Shown here piece by piece: positions 27,748-38,300 of a DNA stretch of 64,000 nt. The DNA lies in the NCBI GenBank assembly GCA_027487695.1, contig JAIYDB010000055.1, positions 1-64,000 on the forward strand, in the 5' to 3' direction. The first letter of the stretch is position 1; each line of letters begins with the position of its first letter. Origin of the DNA: Cytophagaceae bacterium. GTDB lineage: Bacteria > Bacteroidota > Bacteroidia > Cytophagales > Flexibacteraceae. The notes beneath the pieces were generated by a model. That model did no database searches and had not been told where the DNA came from. It saw nothing but the letters and a program-made list of their open reading frames with translations. A program made the translations under genes and the position numbers.

Positions 27748-28362
27748 CTACTTTTTTACACCTATGCCTCTGATAACTGCGCCTTCACCTTGATGACCAG
27801 GTCCTTCATTGAGGTGATATACCACTACTTCCAGACTTTGCCATTCAATATTGGGCAGAGCTTGCAATACTTCCTCTTTACTCCAAAGCATAGCCATATC
27901 ACGAGGCCCCCCGCTATTACTAATTTCTTGGTATTGAGCTTGTTCTTTGGCAAACAACTCAAGAATAACGGTGCCGCCTTTTTCTAGAAATTGTTCTAAA
28001 TGTTGGTAAGCGCCAATTTTAATTGCAGCTGGGAAATGACTAAATGAAAAGCAAATAGAATTGAACGTCCTTTCAAAATTCACCTCGTCGGCAGAGGCAA
28101 TATGATAATCCAAATCCACTTGGTTTTGCTGGGCAAGTAGCATGGCTTTCTTTTTTCCTTCTTTAGAAAAATCGAATGCGGTAACTTCCCAACCTGATTT
28201 AGCAGCATAAACTGCATTGCGTCCTTCTCCTTCTGCAGGAAACAGGATGGAGCCTTTGGTTAAAGTAGGTAGATTTTCTTCTAACCAAACATTAGGGTTA
28301 GTTCCATATACAAAGGTTTCCTCTGCGTATTTTTCGTTCCAGAATTGATTGGGGTAGCTCAT
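27748..28362 (-). CDS. Class I SAM-dependent methyltransferase
   Basis: This 204-residue protein has motif I as LFPAEGEGRNAVYAAKSGW, the acidic loop VTAFDFS, and a later SFSHFP segment. The overall pattern resembles the TehB / thiopurine-methyltransferase-like small-molecule group. EGEGR in place of the usual GxGxG is common in that subgroup. The substrate is unknown. It lies upstream of lysS only in map order; it reads on the same strand after lysS and its terminator. Confidence 0.86.
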   Translation of the reverse strand: MSYPNQFWNEKYAEETFVYGTNPNVWLEENLPTLTKGSILFPAEGEGRNAVYAAKSGWEVTAFDFSKEGKKKAMLLAQQNQVDLDYHIASADEVNFERTFNSICFSFSHFPAAIKIGAYQHLEQFLEKGGTVILELFAKEQAQYQEISNSGGPRDMAMLWSKEEVLQALPNIEWQSLEVVVYHLNEGPGHQGEGAVIRGIGVKK

Positions 28363-28382
28363 TGTTTTTGTAGGGGTGAATA

Positions 28383-28414
28383 CTAAAAATAATACCCAGC
28401 CTTGGCTGGGTATT
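28383..28414 (-). terminator. Rho-independent terminator of lysS
   Basis: A 10-bp stem (aatacccagc / gctgggtatt, 28391-28414) has a four-base loop. On the minus strand it is followed by a T run (28383-28390). It lies 15 bp past the lysS stop and before the methyltransferase gene. Confidence 0.85.
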
Positions 28415-28428
28415 ATAATATTATCTAT

Positions 28429-30159
28429 TTATTGTCCTAACCAGGTTTTTACCTCATCCAGGGTAGGCATTGGGGCGTCTACTTTTAGTTTTTTGCGTAA
28501 GCCTCCTAAATCGTTGAAGAGCTTGCTAGCAGCAATCGCCTTAATATCTTCAACCGATTTATGGTTCATCTTATTAAACACAGGCCACCAAGCTTTCGGT
28601 ATGCCCATTGCTTCATAATCTGAATCTGATGGAGCAACTACAATTGGTTCTGGCTTCATTTGAGGGAAGAACAACACATCTTGTATAGATGGGCTGTTAG
28701 TCATAATCATACTCAACCTATCAATCCCGATACCCAAACCTGCTGTTGGTGGCATACCATATTCCAAGGCACGAAGGAAGTCTTCATCTAGCATCATTGC
28801 CTCAGGGTCGCCACGCTTGCCTAAGTCAATTTGTTCTTCAAAACGAGCACGTTGATCGATAGGGTCGTTCAACTCACTATAAGCATTACAAATTTCCTTG
28901 CCATTACATATTGCTTCAAAGCGTTCTACTAAACCTTCTTTACCTCTATGCTTTTTAGCGAGCGGACTCATTTCCACTGGGTAATCTGTAATGAAGGTAG
29001 GCTGAATCAATTTGCCTTCTACCATCTCACCGAAAATTTCGTCTATCAGTTTGCCTTTACCTAAAGTATCGGGCACATCGATATTTAATTGGGCGCAAAC
29101 AGCTCTTAAGCCACCTTCGTCCATTGCCGAAATATCGATACCAGTGTATTCTTGAATGGCTTCAAACATAGTGTATCTTTTCCAAGGACGTTGGAAATTG
29201 ATAATATGCTCGCCCACTTGAACTTCCGTAGTGCCGTGTAAGGCTAAAGCCACACGTTCTACCATTTCTTCCACACATTCCATCATCCAGATATAGTCTT
29301 TATAAGCTACATAAAGCTCCATCTGGGTAAATTCTGGATTGTGGAAGCGGCTCATACCCTCGTTGCGGAAGTCTTTCGCAAACTCATAAACGCCTTCAAA
29401 GCCACCAACTATCAAACGCTTTAGGTATAACTCATTTGCAATACGCAAATACAAAGTCATATCTAATGTATTGTGGTGTGTTTTGAACGGACGTGCGGCA
29501 GCACCGCCATACAGAGGCTGCAAAATTGGGGTTTCCACTTCTAAGTATCCCTTTTCTTGCATAAAGTTGCGCATAGCTTGAACTAGTTGGCTACGCTTTT
29601 TAAATGTTTCCCTTACATCAGGGTTCACAATTAAATCTACATAGCGCTGGCGATAGCGCGCTTCTCTATCTGCAAAGGCATCGTAGGTAATTTTATTGCC
29701 TTGCTCATCTTCAGCCTCCTTTACAATAGGTAGAGGCTTCAAACTTTTAGTGAGCAAAGTAAATTTTTGTACGTGGATAGATATTTCCCCAGTTTGGGTG
29801 GTGAATACAAAGCCCTGAATGCCTATGATATCGCCAATATCCAGTAGTTTTTTGAAAACGGTATTGTAAAGCGTTTTATCATCGTCAGGACAAAGGTCAT
29901 CTCTACGGAAATAGGCCTGTATTCTGCCTGTAGCATCTTGAATTTCAATGAAAGAAGCATTTCCCATGATGCGGCGGCTCATGATGCGACCTGCTAATGA
30001 AATGTTCTTATAGTCGGTTTTTCTGCGCTCGTAGTTTTTAAGAATATCGGCAGCAGTGGCATTCACAGTAAACTGTGCAGCTGGGTATGGTTCAATGCCA
30101 AGGTGCAGAAGTTCTTCACGTTCTTGCCTACGGCGTAATTCGGGCTCGCTTAGTTGCAT
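28429..30159 (-). CDS. lysS: Lysyl-tRNA synthetase, class II
   Basis: This enzyme charges tRNA-Lys. It has 576 residues. The N-terminal OB-fold anticodon-binding domain (about 50-155) includes [14 protein letters not shown]. The catalytic core has motif 2 [20 protein letters not shown] and motif 3 GLGIGIDRL. After motif 3 there is an extension of about 75 residues (from about 500) with [19 protein letters not shown], also seen in other Bacteroidota LysS; the typical E. coli enzyme is about 505 residues. It is monocistronic with a strong terminator. Confidence 0.97.
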   Translation of the reverse strand: MQLSEPELRRRQEREELLHLGIEPYPAAQFTVNATAADILKNYERRKTDYKNISLAGRIMSRRIMGNASFIEIQDATGRIQAYFRRDDLCPDDDKTLYNTVFKKLLDIGDIIGIQGFVFTTQTGEISIHVQKFTLLTKSLKPLPIVKEAEDEQGNKITYDAFADREARYRQRYVDLIVNPDVRETFKKRSQLVQAMRNFMQEKGYLEVETPILQPLYGGAAARPFKTHHNTLDMTLYLRIANELYLKRLIVGGFEGVYEFAKDFRNEGMSRFHNPEFTQMELYVAYKDYIWMMECVEEMVERVALALHGTTEVQVGEHIINFQRPWKRYTMFEAIQEYTGIDISAMDEGGLRAVCAQLNIDVPDTLGKGKLIDEIFGEMVEGKLIQPTFITDYPVEMSPLAKKHRGKEGLVERFEAICNGKEICNAYSELNDPIDQRARFEEQIDLGKRGDPEAMMLDEDFLRALEYGMPPTAGLGIGIDRLSMIMTNSPSIQDVLFFPQMKPEPIVVAPSDSDYEAMGIPKAWWPVFNKMNHKSVEDIKAIAASKLFNDLGGLRKKLKVDAPMPTLDEVKTWLGQ

Positions 30160-30356
30160 ACAATTACCTTAATTGGGCTTGCAAGTTACGGTAAAGCCAA
30201 TGGAAAGTGAAGCTTACCATATATAAACTATACCTATTTTTGCACTAATTATAAGGAAACATAAAGTAGTGCTTTATTTATTGCCTACACTTTTGCTTTT
30301 TTACATCCGCAAAGGTGGGCTAAGTTCAGTTCACAGCTATCAAACAGATAATTAAG

Positions 30357-30659
30357 ATGAGTAAAACCTCCAATACCGTAATTGCTTTCGCTGCAGGTTT
30401 GGCAGCTGGTGCCGCCTTAGGCATTCTTTTTGCGCCAGAAGATGGCAAAAGCACTCGTAACAAACTTAGCTATAAACTAAGTAGTTACAGAGAGCGTTTG
30501 CTAGAAATGCTTAAGAAACTTCAGAATGGCGAGAAGGATAGTTTGTTCAGCTCTGCTAAAGAAGAAGGCCAAAAAGTAATTTCAGATGTAACCTCTCAGG
30601 CTGAAGATATGCTAAGTGCAATTGATGCGCTTATGCTTCAAATTAACGAAGGCAAGTAA
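30357..30659 (+). CDS. YtxH-domain protein
   Basis: This 100-residue protein begins with a hydrophobic, Gly/Ala-rich segment (VIAFAAGLAAGAALGILFAP) followed by EDGKSTRNKL, the YtxH hallmark, then an amphipathic helical tail. Members are small membrane-associated stress proteins of unclear function. It is followed by the DUF1573 lipoprotein gene. A TATTTTTG match at 30235-30242 could be the -7 element. Confidence 0.9.
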   Translation: MSKTSNTVIAFAAGLAAGAALGILFAPEDGKSTRNKLSYKLSSYRERLLEMLKKLQNGEKDSLFSSAKEEGQKVISDVTSQAEDMLSAIDALMLQINEGK

Positions 30660-30717
30660 TTTGCGTTTGCATTTTCTTACTTATAGTTCAATTCATCAAT
30701 CATTCGATTTTATCTCA

Positions 30718-31179
30718 GTGAAAAAGTTAGGAATACTCTTAGTGCTTACCTCAGTTATTTTTGGCTGTAGTAATAAAGGGAGCGAAATGAAGGTAGGCGA
30801 TTTGGTAACCAATCCCGCAACTGCCGAAGGCTCTGGAGTAGAAGCTAACCAGAACCCATCAGAAATAAAATGGTTAGGTAGTGCCTATGAATTTGGCAAG
30901 GTTACCGATGGTGAAAAAGTAAAACACAACTTTAAGTTCGTAAACACTGGTAAGGCGCCACTAATCATATCTGGTGCCCAAGCTAGCTGTGGTTGCACCG
31001 TGCCAGATTGGCCTCGTGAACCAATTGCTCCGGGCGATACTGGCGAAATTAAAGTTGAATTTAATAGTAAAGGCAGAGTAGGTGTGGTGCAAAAGCAAAT
31101 CACCGTTACAGCCAATACCAACCCGAGCATTAGCGAACTAGCCATTAAAGGCGAAGTGGTTCCTGCCGAAGTAAAATAA
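30718..31179 (+). CDS. DUF1573 lipoprotein with GTG start
   Basis: The start is set at GTG 30718 because it gives a classical lipoprotein signal: MKKLGILLVLTSVIFGC with Cys17. A longer frame from 30616 overlaps the ytxH-like gene and lacks a signal. The mature protein (153 residues in total) has the DUF1573 core YEFGKVTDGEKVKHNFKF, then ISGAQASCGCTVPDWP and an Ig-like end. DUF1573 proteins are common in Bacteroidota, surface- or periplasm-facing, and of unknown role. It is 59 bp after the YtxH gene. Confidence 0.86.
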   Translation: MKKLGILLVLTSVIFGCSNKGSEMKVGDLVTNPATAEGSGVEANQNPSEIKWLGSAYEFGKVTDGEKVKHNFKFVNTGKAPLIISGAQASCGCTVPDWPREPIAPGDTGEIKVEFNSKGRVGVVQKQITVTANTNPSISELAIKGEVVPAEVK

Positions 31180-31240
31180 CATTACCCCTTTATTACTACC
31201 CAATACACTACCACAATATAATACACCCCAATTTATTACA

Positions 31241-32593
31241 ATGGCCGAGGTTAAAATGGTAATGCCCAAAATGGGCGAAAGCATAATGGAAGGTACGGTG
31301 CTCAACTGGCTGAAAAAAGTAGGCGATAAAATTGAGCAAGATGAAGCCGTATTGGAAGTAGCAACCGATAAAGTAGATACTGAAGTGCCTGCTACCCACG
31401 CAGGTATTTTAAAAGAGGTTTTGGTGAAGGAGGGCGATGTTGTACCTGTGGGTGCTCCAATTGCTGTTATTGAAACCGATGCCAATGCTGCTGTTTCTGC
31501 TGCGCCTGCCGTAGTAGCTCCTGCTGCCGCTCCAGCTCCTGTGGTTGTGGCTCCAGTTGCAGTTGCCGCTGAACCAAATACCAATGGTTTTGCGCTAATG
31601 GCACAAGCTGTTCCTGGTAGGTTCTACAGTCCATTGGTAATGAATATGGCCAAGGAAGAGGGTGTAAGCATGGCCGAACTAGAGCTTATCCCTGGTACTG
31701 GTGCTGAAGGTAGAGTTACCAAGAAGGATATGCTTGCCTTCGTAGCCTATAAGGCTAGCGGTGCATCTGTAGCTCCTGCTCCAGTTGCCGCTCCTGCTCC
31801 TGTAGCTGCTCCAGCTGCTGCTGAAGTAATGGTGAAGCCTGCTGCTGAAACTTCTATTGCTAAGCCTGCTGTATCGGTTAGTGGTGCACATGAAATCATT
31901 GAAATGGACCGTATGCGCAAAATGATTGCGCAGCGTATGGTTGATAGCAAGCGTATTGCACCGCACGTTACTAGCTTTGTTGAGGCCGATATGACCAAAA
32001 TCGTGAACTGGCGCAACAAGGTAAAGAAGGAATTCCAAGCCAGAGAAAATGAATCAATCACCTTTACCCCAATTTTTATTGAGGCAGTGGTGAAAGCAAT
32101 AAAAGATTACCCAATGATCAATGTTTCTGTTGATGGTGATAAAATCATCATCAAAAAGAACATTAACATTGGTATGGCGGTTGCTTTACCTAGCGGTAAC
32201 TTAATTGTTCCAGTTATTAAAAATGCCGACCAATATAATATTGTAGGTTTAACCAAAAAAGTAAACGACTTGGCCCGCCGTGCTCGTGAAAACAAACTTA
32301 CCCCAGACGATTTGGGCGATGGTACTTTCACGATCAGCAATGTAGGTTCGTTCGGTAATGTAATGGGAACACCTATTATCATGCAACCGCAAGTAGGTAT
32401 TTTAGCTTTAGGTGCAATACAGAAAAAAGTTGCAGTTATTGAAACCGAGCAAGGCGATATGATTGGAATTAGACAAATGATGTTCCTTTCACACAGTTAC
32501 GACCACCGTGTAGTAGATGGTGCCCTCGGAGGAATGTTTGTTCGCCGAGTTGCGGACTATTTGGAAGGTTTTGACGTTACTAGGAAAATATAA
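31241..32593 (+). CDS. Dihydrolipoamide acyltransferase (E2) of a 2-oxoacid dehydrogenase complex
   Basis: This 450-residue E2 component transfers acyl groups from E1 to CoA. An N-terminal lipoyl domain (about 1-80) carries the lipoylated Lys44 in ATDKVDTEVPA. Ala/Pro/Val-rich linkers follow at about 85-115 and 175-205. The peripheral E3-binding domain is at about 125-165 (SPLVMNMAKEEGVSMAEL). The catalytic domain ends with SHSYDHRVVDGALGG, with His422 and Asp426. The complex could be branched-chain, pyruvate or 2-oxoglutarate; the leucine dehydrogenase nearby makes branched-chain plausible, but E1 genes are absent here. Confidence 0.93.
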   Translation: MAEVKMVMPKMGESIMEGTVLNWLKKVGDKIEQDEAVLEVATDKVDTEVPATHAGILKEVLVKEGDVVPVGAPIAVIETDANAAVSAAPAVVAPAAAPAPVVVAPVAVAAEPNTNGFALMAQAVPGRFYSPLVMNMAKEEGVSMAELELIPGTGAEGRVTKKDMLAFVAYKASGASVAPAPVAAPAPVAAPAAAEVMVKPAAETSIAKPAVSVSGAHEIIEMDRMRKMIAQRMVDSKRIAPHVTSFVEADMTKIVNWRNKVKKEFQARENESITFTPIFIEAVVKAIKDYPMINVSVDGDKIIIKKNINIGMAVALPSGNLIVPVIKNADQYNIVGLTKKVNDLARRARENKLTPDDLGDGTFTISNVGSFGNVMGTPIIMQPQVGILALGAIQKKVAVIETEQGDMIGIRQMMFLSHSYDHRVVDGALGGMFVRRVADYLEGFDVTRKI

Positions 32594-32605
32594 CTCCTAA
32601 ATAAT

Positions 32606-32633
32606 TTCCCGCTATTGGAAACACTAGCGGGAA
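32606..32633 (+). terminator. Hairpin after the E2 gene, weak terminator
   Basis: A 9-bp stem (ttcccgcta 32606-32614 with tagcgggaa 32625-32633) lies 13 bp past the E2 stop. No T run follows, so termination may be partial and the TPR gene could be read through. Confidence 0.5.
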
Positions 32634-32655
32634 TTCACTAAAACAGTACAATTCA

Positions 32656-34260
32656 ATGATAAAGAAATTAAGTGTAGCAGTAGCCGGATTAGCATTAGCC
32701 TTTCAAGTGGCCAATAATCCTTTGCAAGCACAAAGCACCGCTGAAGGTTTAAGAGCATTAGATAATGAACAATATTCTTCTGCACGAACTATTTTTCAGA
32801 GTTTGGTAAATGCAAAAGCATCGCCAGAAACTCATTTTTATTTAGGATATTTCTATAACAGAATTGGCAAGCCCGATTCTGCCAATATCTCTTTCAACAA
32901 AGGTTTAGCGCTTGATCCTAAGTTTGCCTTTAATGAATTAGGTTTAGGTAATTCTGATTTGCAAAACGGTAATAGAGCAGCGGCACAAGAACATTTTACA
33001 AAGGCACTTACCATATCTAAAGGTAAAAATCCTGATATTATGTACTTTATTGCAGATGCTTGGTTGCGTGCACCTAAAGGCACCAAAGATCCTGTTGAAG
33101 CCATAAAGCTTTTAGATCAAGCTATCCTTAAAAACCCTAAGCGTGTAGATTACTTTGTACTTCGTGGCGATGCCTTCGGCGAACAAAACGATGGCTCGCA
33201 AGCGGTAGCTAACTTTAACCAAGCCCTAAACATTGAACCTGAAAATGTGAAGGTAATGGTGCGTAAGGGTAAGTTCTATGAGCGTGCTAAGAACTACACC
33301 GAAGCAGCAAAGCTTTACAGAGAGTCTATTGCTAAAGACCCTAAGTATGCCATTGCCTACAAAGAACTAGGCGAAGTGCTTTACCTAGCTAAGCGTTACG
33401 ATGAGGCTTTACAGAACTATGAGCAATACATCAATATTTCTGACAAGAACCAAACATCAATGTTGTTGTATGCAGAATTCTTGATTCGTTCTAAAAAGTA
33501 TCCGCAAGCAGTTGCCGTAATTACCGACCTTAAAGCGAAAGACCCTAATAATCCTTTGCTGTACAGAGGTTTGGCTTTTACCCAGTATGAAACTGGCGAC
33601 TTTAAAGGAGCTAAAGAAAACCTTGCTTATTACTTTGAAAAGCAAACGGATAAGAGCAAAATCACTGCTAACGATTCATTATACTCAGGTAAAATTGGCT
33701 TGAAATCTGGTGGCGATACCTTGGCATCAGTAAATATGATTGCCGATGTGGTGAAAAGAGATACCTCGAAGGCCGATGAAGCTAAGATTATAGCCAAGGA
33801 ATTGTTTGATGCAAAGGCTTACGTTCCTGCTGCAGTGCTTTATAAGTCAGTTACTGATAACCTAAAGAAGCTGAATAACTTAGATTACTATAATCTTGGA
33901 CGTAGCTATTACTATGCTAACGATTACGTTAATTCAGACGCTACGTTTGCTAAGAACTATGAGATGTTCCCAACTTTCTACACTGCTTTATACTACCAAG
34001 CATTAAGTCAGTATTTAAAAGATAAAGATGGTAGCCAAGGTTTAGCGGTTCCTTTCTTTGAGCAATACATTGAAAAGGAAACCGATAAGGTGAAGTACAA
34101 GCCTTACTTTGTTCGTGCTTACAATGCTTGTGGTTCTTATTACAGCACTGTAAAAAAGAACAAGGCAAAATCAATAGAGTTCTTCAACAAAACTTTAGAG
34201 GTTGACCCTAATAACGCAGCTGCTAAGGAAGGCTTAAAGTTTGCTGCTACTATTAAGTAG
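32656..34260 (+). CDS. Secreted tetratricopeptide-repeat protein
   Basis: This 534-residue protein has a signal peptide (about 1-26, ending LQAQS) and many TPR units through most of its length, for example ASPETHFYLGYFYNRIGKPD, PKYAIAYKELGEVLYLAKRY, and a last one near NNAAAKEGLKF. TPRs form superhelical scaffolds for protein contacts. It is probably periplasmic. The function cannot be assigned; similar TPR proteins occur beside transport or envelope genes in this phylum. Confidence 0.9.
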   Translation: MIKKLSVAVAGLALAFQVANNPLQAQSTAEGLRALDNEQYSSARTIFQSLVNAKASPETHFYLGYFYNRIGKPDSANISFNKGLALDPKFAFNELGLGNSDLQNGNRAAAQEHFTKALTISKGKNPDIMYFIADAWLRAPKGTKDPVEAIKLLDQAILKNPKRVDYFVLRGDAFGEQNDGSQAVANFNQALNIEPENVKVMVRKGKFYERAKNYTEAAKLYRESIAKDPKYAIAYKELGEVLYLAKRYDEALQNYEQYINISDKNQTSMLLYAEFLIRSKKYPQAVAVITDLKAKDPNNPLLYRGLAFTQYETGDFKGAKENLAYYFEKQTDKSKITANDSLYSGKIGLKSGGDTLASVNMIADVVKRDTSKADEAKIIAKELFDAKAYVPAAVLYKSVTDNLKKLNNLDYYNLGRSYYYANDYVNSDATFAKNYEMFPTFYTALYYQALSQYLKDKDGSQGLAVPFFEQYIEKETDKVKYKPYFVRAYNACGSYYSTVKKNKAKSIEFFNKTLEVDPNNAAAKEGLKFAATIK

Positions 34261-34282
34261 GTATGCATTAGTTAATTATTAT

Positions 34283-34316
34283 AATACCCTTGCTGTTTGG
34301 TAGGGGTATTTTTTTT
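34283..34316 (+). terminator. Terminator after the TPR gene
   Basis: A 7-bp stem (aataccc 34283-34289 with gggtatt 34304-34310) is followed by a T run to 34316. Confidence 0.83.
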
Positions 34317-34334
34317 GGAGGTATGATGTTTTTT

Positions 34335-34361
34335 AAAACTCTCACCACTGTTGAGAGTTTT
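34335..34361. repeat. Second hairpin in the TPR-peroxiredoxin gap
   Basis: A 10-bp perfect inverted repeat (aaaactctca / tgagagtttt) has a seven-base loop. It lies just after the TPR-gene terminator, with no strong T run on either side. It could be a backup terminator or a regulatory structure for the peroxiredoxin gene. Confidence 0.55.
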
Positions 34362-34502
34362 GAAACAGCTTCTCTCATAGTCTCCATCTATATCATTATC
34401 GAAAATATCAATAGGGGTAAATGGGCTGCCTAAACAAAAGGCAGGCTTTAATGCTTATCTTTGTAATAGAAATAACTTCACAATAACAACATAATAACCC
34501 GT

Positions 34503-35132
34503 ATGTCACTGGTATTAAAACCCGCTCCATCGTTTTCTGCAGCAGCCGTAATCAATGGCGATGAAATAGTTGAAAACTTCTCTTTGGAGCAATACAAAGG
34601 CAAGAACTATGTAGTGTTCTTCTTTTGGCCAAAAGATTTTACTTTCGTTTGTCCTACTGAAATCCACGCTTTCCAAGAAAAATTAGCTGAATTCAAGGCT
34701 CGTGGTTGCGAAGTAGTAGGTTGCAGTACCGATACCGAAGAAAGTCACCTAGCTTGGTTAAGCATCCCTAAAGATAAGGGTGGTATCCAAGGTGTTACTT
34801 TCCCTTGCGTGGCAGATACTGCTAAAACTATTGCTACAAACTTTGGCGTTTTAGGTGGCGATTATACTTATAACGATGAAGGCGAACTTACTTTCGTAGG
34901 TGCTCCTATCGCTTTACGTGGTACTTACCTAATTGATAAAGAAGGTATTGTACGTCACTGTGTAATTAATGATTTCCCACTAGGTCGTAATATTGACGAT
35001 ACCTTGCGTACCCTTGATGCGCTTATCTATGTTGAAACCCACGGCGAGGTATGTCCTGCTAACTGGGAAGCTGGTAAAGATGCAATGAGCGCAACTCGCG
35101 AAGGTGTAGCTTCTTATTTAGCTGCTCATTAA
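34503..35132 (+). CDS. Typical 2-Cys peroxiredoxin (AhpC/Prx1 type)
   Basis: This thiol peroxidase reduces hydrogen peroxide and organic peroxides. It has 209 residues. The peroxidatic cysteine is Cys50 in KDFTFVCPTE and the resolving cysteine is Cys184 in HGEVCPANW, the standard two-Cys pair. The TSA/AhpC core includes LRGTYLIDKEGIVRH. It is monocistronic between two terminators, with TATCTTTG at 34456-34463 as a plausible -7 element. Electron donors are not encoded nearby. Confidence 0.95.
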   Translation: MSLVLKPAPSFSAAAVINGDEIVENFSLEQYKGKNYVVFFFWPKDFTFVCPTEIHAFQEKLAEFKARGCEVVGCSTDTEESHLAWLSIPKDKGGIQGVTFPCVADTAKTIATNFGVLGGDYTYNDEGELTFVGAPIALRGTYLIDKEGIVRHCVINDFPLGRNIDDTLRTLDALIYVETHGEVCPANWEAGKDAMSATREGVASYLAAH

Positions 35133-35150
35133 TCTGAAATAATAAATGCT

Positions 35151-35189
35151 AAAAGGCACTTGCAGGTAAAACTGTAAGTGCCTTTTTTT
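35151..35189 (+). terminator. Strong terminator of the peroxiredoxin gene
   Basis: A 15-bp stem with one G-U pair (35151-35165 with 35172-35186) has a six-base loop and T to 35189. Confidence 0.9.
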
Positions 35190-35301
35190 CATATACTAAC
35201 AAGGAAATTGGTGCGTTATTTCCGATAGTATGTTTAAATTACAGGTTAATTAGGTCTTTCCTTAAAGACTGTTAAAAACAACTACTCTTAGCGTAACCAC
35301 A

Positions 35302-38300
35302 ATGAATACACTGCAACCTTTATTAGGGCAGCTTCAGCAATATAAGCGTAAATACTACCTCAACAGACTATTGGGAGGTACCTTGTTTGCCCTTGGTTTA
35401 TTGTTAAGTGCCTATTTATTGGTAAGCGTTTTAGAATATTATGGCAACTTTAGCACTGCCGTACGTACTGTATTATTTTATGGCTTTTGGAGTTTGCTCA
35501 CCTATTTATTGGTGAGTAGAATTGTCATCCCAATTTTTTACTTACTCAATATTGCCAAGCCTATTACCGATGAAACGGCAGCGCAACAAATTGGTAACTA
35601 CTTCCCTGAAGTAAGAGATAAACTGCTTAATACCTTGCAGTTAGGCAAGCAAAATGCACCTGAACATAGTTTGATTGCGGCTGCAATTGCCCAAAAAACA
35701 GGCGAGCTTTCTTATATTCCTTTTGCCAATGCGATTGACTTAAGTACCAATGCCAAGTATTTACGTTGGGTGGCCCCTCCTTTGCTCATCATCGGTATTT
35801 TAGGAATTGTTTTGCCTCGTATTTTTACAGAAAGTAATGAGCGTTTACTAAATTATAACCAAGTATTTGTTCCTCAGGCTCCTTTTAAGTTTGAGTTATT
35901 AAATAGAGACTTAAAGGCTTACAAGAATGAAGATTACCTAGTTCGCTTAGCTATCACTGGCGATGCTATTCCAGAGGAAGTTTTCATTGTGCGCAACGGC
36001 AGAAGGCAGTTAATGTCCAAGACCGATGCGGGCTATGAATTTCCAATAAAAAGCGTGCAGCAATCTGAAGATTTTAGCTTTGAAGCGGCAGGTTTTCCAA
36101 GTAATACTTATCAGTTGTCATTGATTGCCAGACCTAGTTTGCTCAACTTTGAAGTGAGTTTTAATTTTCCTAGTTACCTCAATAAGCCAAAGGAAACCAT
36201 CAGCAATGCAGGTTCTTTCACTGTGCCTGAGGGTACTACGGTAAGTTGGAAGTTTAGGGCCGGCGATGCCGATTCTTTATTTGTTTTTACCGATGCTGAT
36301 AAAAAGCTTTTAGCCGCATCTAAAGACGATGATATTTTTCAGGTGCAAAAGCGAATTATGCAAAGCACTGGCTACAAAGTAGATATGAAGAATGGCTTTG
36401 GTGCAAATAAAGAGCAAATAGCCTATTCTATAGAAGCAATACCAGACCAATTTCCAAGTATTAGTGTATCTCAATATCAGGATACTGCCATGTATCAGTT
36501 CTTGAGTTTGGGTGGAACTTTGGCTGATGATTATGGTCTGTCGAGGTTACAACTGCATTATAGGGTACTTTCTGAAGGCGGTAAAGAAGGGGTTTGGAAA
36601 ATAAAGCCAATCAAAATTGCTGGGGGACAAGTAAGTCAAAGCTTTACTTATAATTGGACCTTAGATTCTTTACTTACAAAGCCAGGAAATAGGCTTGAAT
36701 ACTTTGTACAAGTATTCGATAACGATGGTGTTCACGGTCCTAAAGGAGCGAGAAGTGGTGTATATCAGTTTAGCTTGCCAAGTGAAAAGGCAATGCAAGA
36801 AGAGCTAGAAAAGCAAGCCGAAAAGAACGCTGCTGCTATGGATAAAAACTTAACTAAGGCAGAGCAAATTCTGAAAGAACAAAAGAAAATTCAGGATAGG
36901 TTAAAAACCAAGCGTGAGTTAGGCTTCCAAGAAAAGCGTATGCTGGAAGAGCTCATGAAGAAGAAAGAGGACCTTAGAAAGGAAATTGAGGCACTTCAAA
37001 AGAATACTGAAAAGCAAAACCAAAAAGAAGAACGCTTTAACAAGCAAAGCGAAGAGATTAAGGAAAAGGTTGAAAAGCTGCAAGAACTCATGAAGGAGCT
37101 GATGGATCCTGAAATGGAGCAGCTTATTCAGGAACTCAACAAGTTATTACAGCAGAATGCCCCTAATCAGGAAGAACTGAAAAAGATTCTTGATAAAATG
37201 GAGCAGAAAGATGAGAACCTAAGTAAGGAACTAGACCGCACTATGGAACTTTTCAAGAAACTTCAGTTTGAAAAGAATCTTGAAAAAAGCATTGATAAAC
37301 TTGAAAAGCTGGCTGAAAAGCAGGAGCAGTTAGCAGAAAAATCGGCCGACCCTAACAAGCTTACCAAGGAAGAATTGCAGGAAGCAGCTGAACAGAAGAA
37401 GGAAGAAGATAAAAAGGCTGGTAAGCCAGAGGCTAGCAAACCACTTTCTGAAAAGGAGCAAAAGCAAGAAGCTTTAAAGCAACAACAAGAGGATTTGCAA
37501 GAAGAATTTAAGCAAGCCAAAGAGGAATTGGACAAACTTGAAAAGGATAATAAAGAGTTAGGCGAAGATAAAATGGAAATGCCTGACAATGATAAAGACG
37601 AAGAAGAAGTAGAAAAAGACCAGAAAGACGCTGAAGAAAGTTTGGAAAGTAAGGAGAACGAGAAAGCTAGTAAAAAGCAAAAATCGGCCAGCAAGAAAAT
37701 GAAACAAATGGCGCAGAAATTGAAAACTGCCCAGATGGAAATGGATGCTGAACAAGATGCCGAAGATGCCGAGGCCCTCCGTCAGATTCTGGAGAATTTG
37801 CTTACTTTAAGTTTTGACCAAGAGCAAATTATGAAGGAGTTTAGGACTGTTAATCAGCTAGATCCTAGGTATTTAACGCTCTCTCAGCAACAGTTGAAAT
37901 TGAAGGACGATGCCAAGATTATTGAAGATAGTTTGCAAGCCTTGGCTAAAAGAGTAATGCAAATTCGCAGTTTCATTACTAAAGAAGTTGGGGAGTTAAA
38001 AGGCTACCTGAATGAAGCATCTGACGAGGTGAAGGCCCGTAGGCAAGCACTTTTTGCTGCCAAGCAGCAATTGGCCATGACCAGCATGAATAACCTAGCA
38101 TTGATGCTTTCAGATGCCTTAAAGAATATGCAAGACCAAGCCGCAGAATCGTCTATGAAGATGAAAGGCAAGGGTAAGGGCAAAGGAAAATCAAAGGGTA
38201 AAGGCAAGCCAGGTGAAGGCAAACCAAGCCTAAGTCAAATGCAAAAGCAGCTCAATAAGCAAATGGAAGGTTTGAAGAAGAGCGGTGCACAAGGCAGGCA

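Noticed and set aside
30616-30717. Upstream in-frame start of the DUF1573 gene
   Set aside because: It overlaps the YtxH gene and hides the clear lipoprotein signal that begins at GTG 30718.
31138-32061. Minus-strand frames opposite the E2 gene, rich in Ala, Thr and Gly
   Set aside because: They mirror the Ala/Pro/Val linkers of E2 and have no domain features.
37263-37694. A long minus-strand frame opposite the DUF4175 gene
   Set aside because: Its Ser/Phe/Leu-rich product is the antisense of Lys/Glu-rich codons in the real gene; it is a composition artefact.
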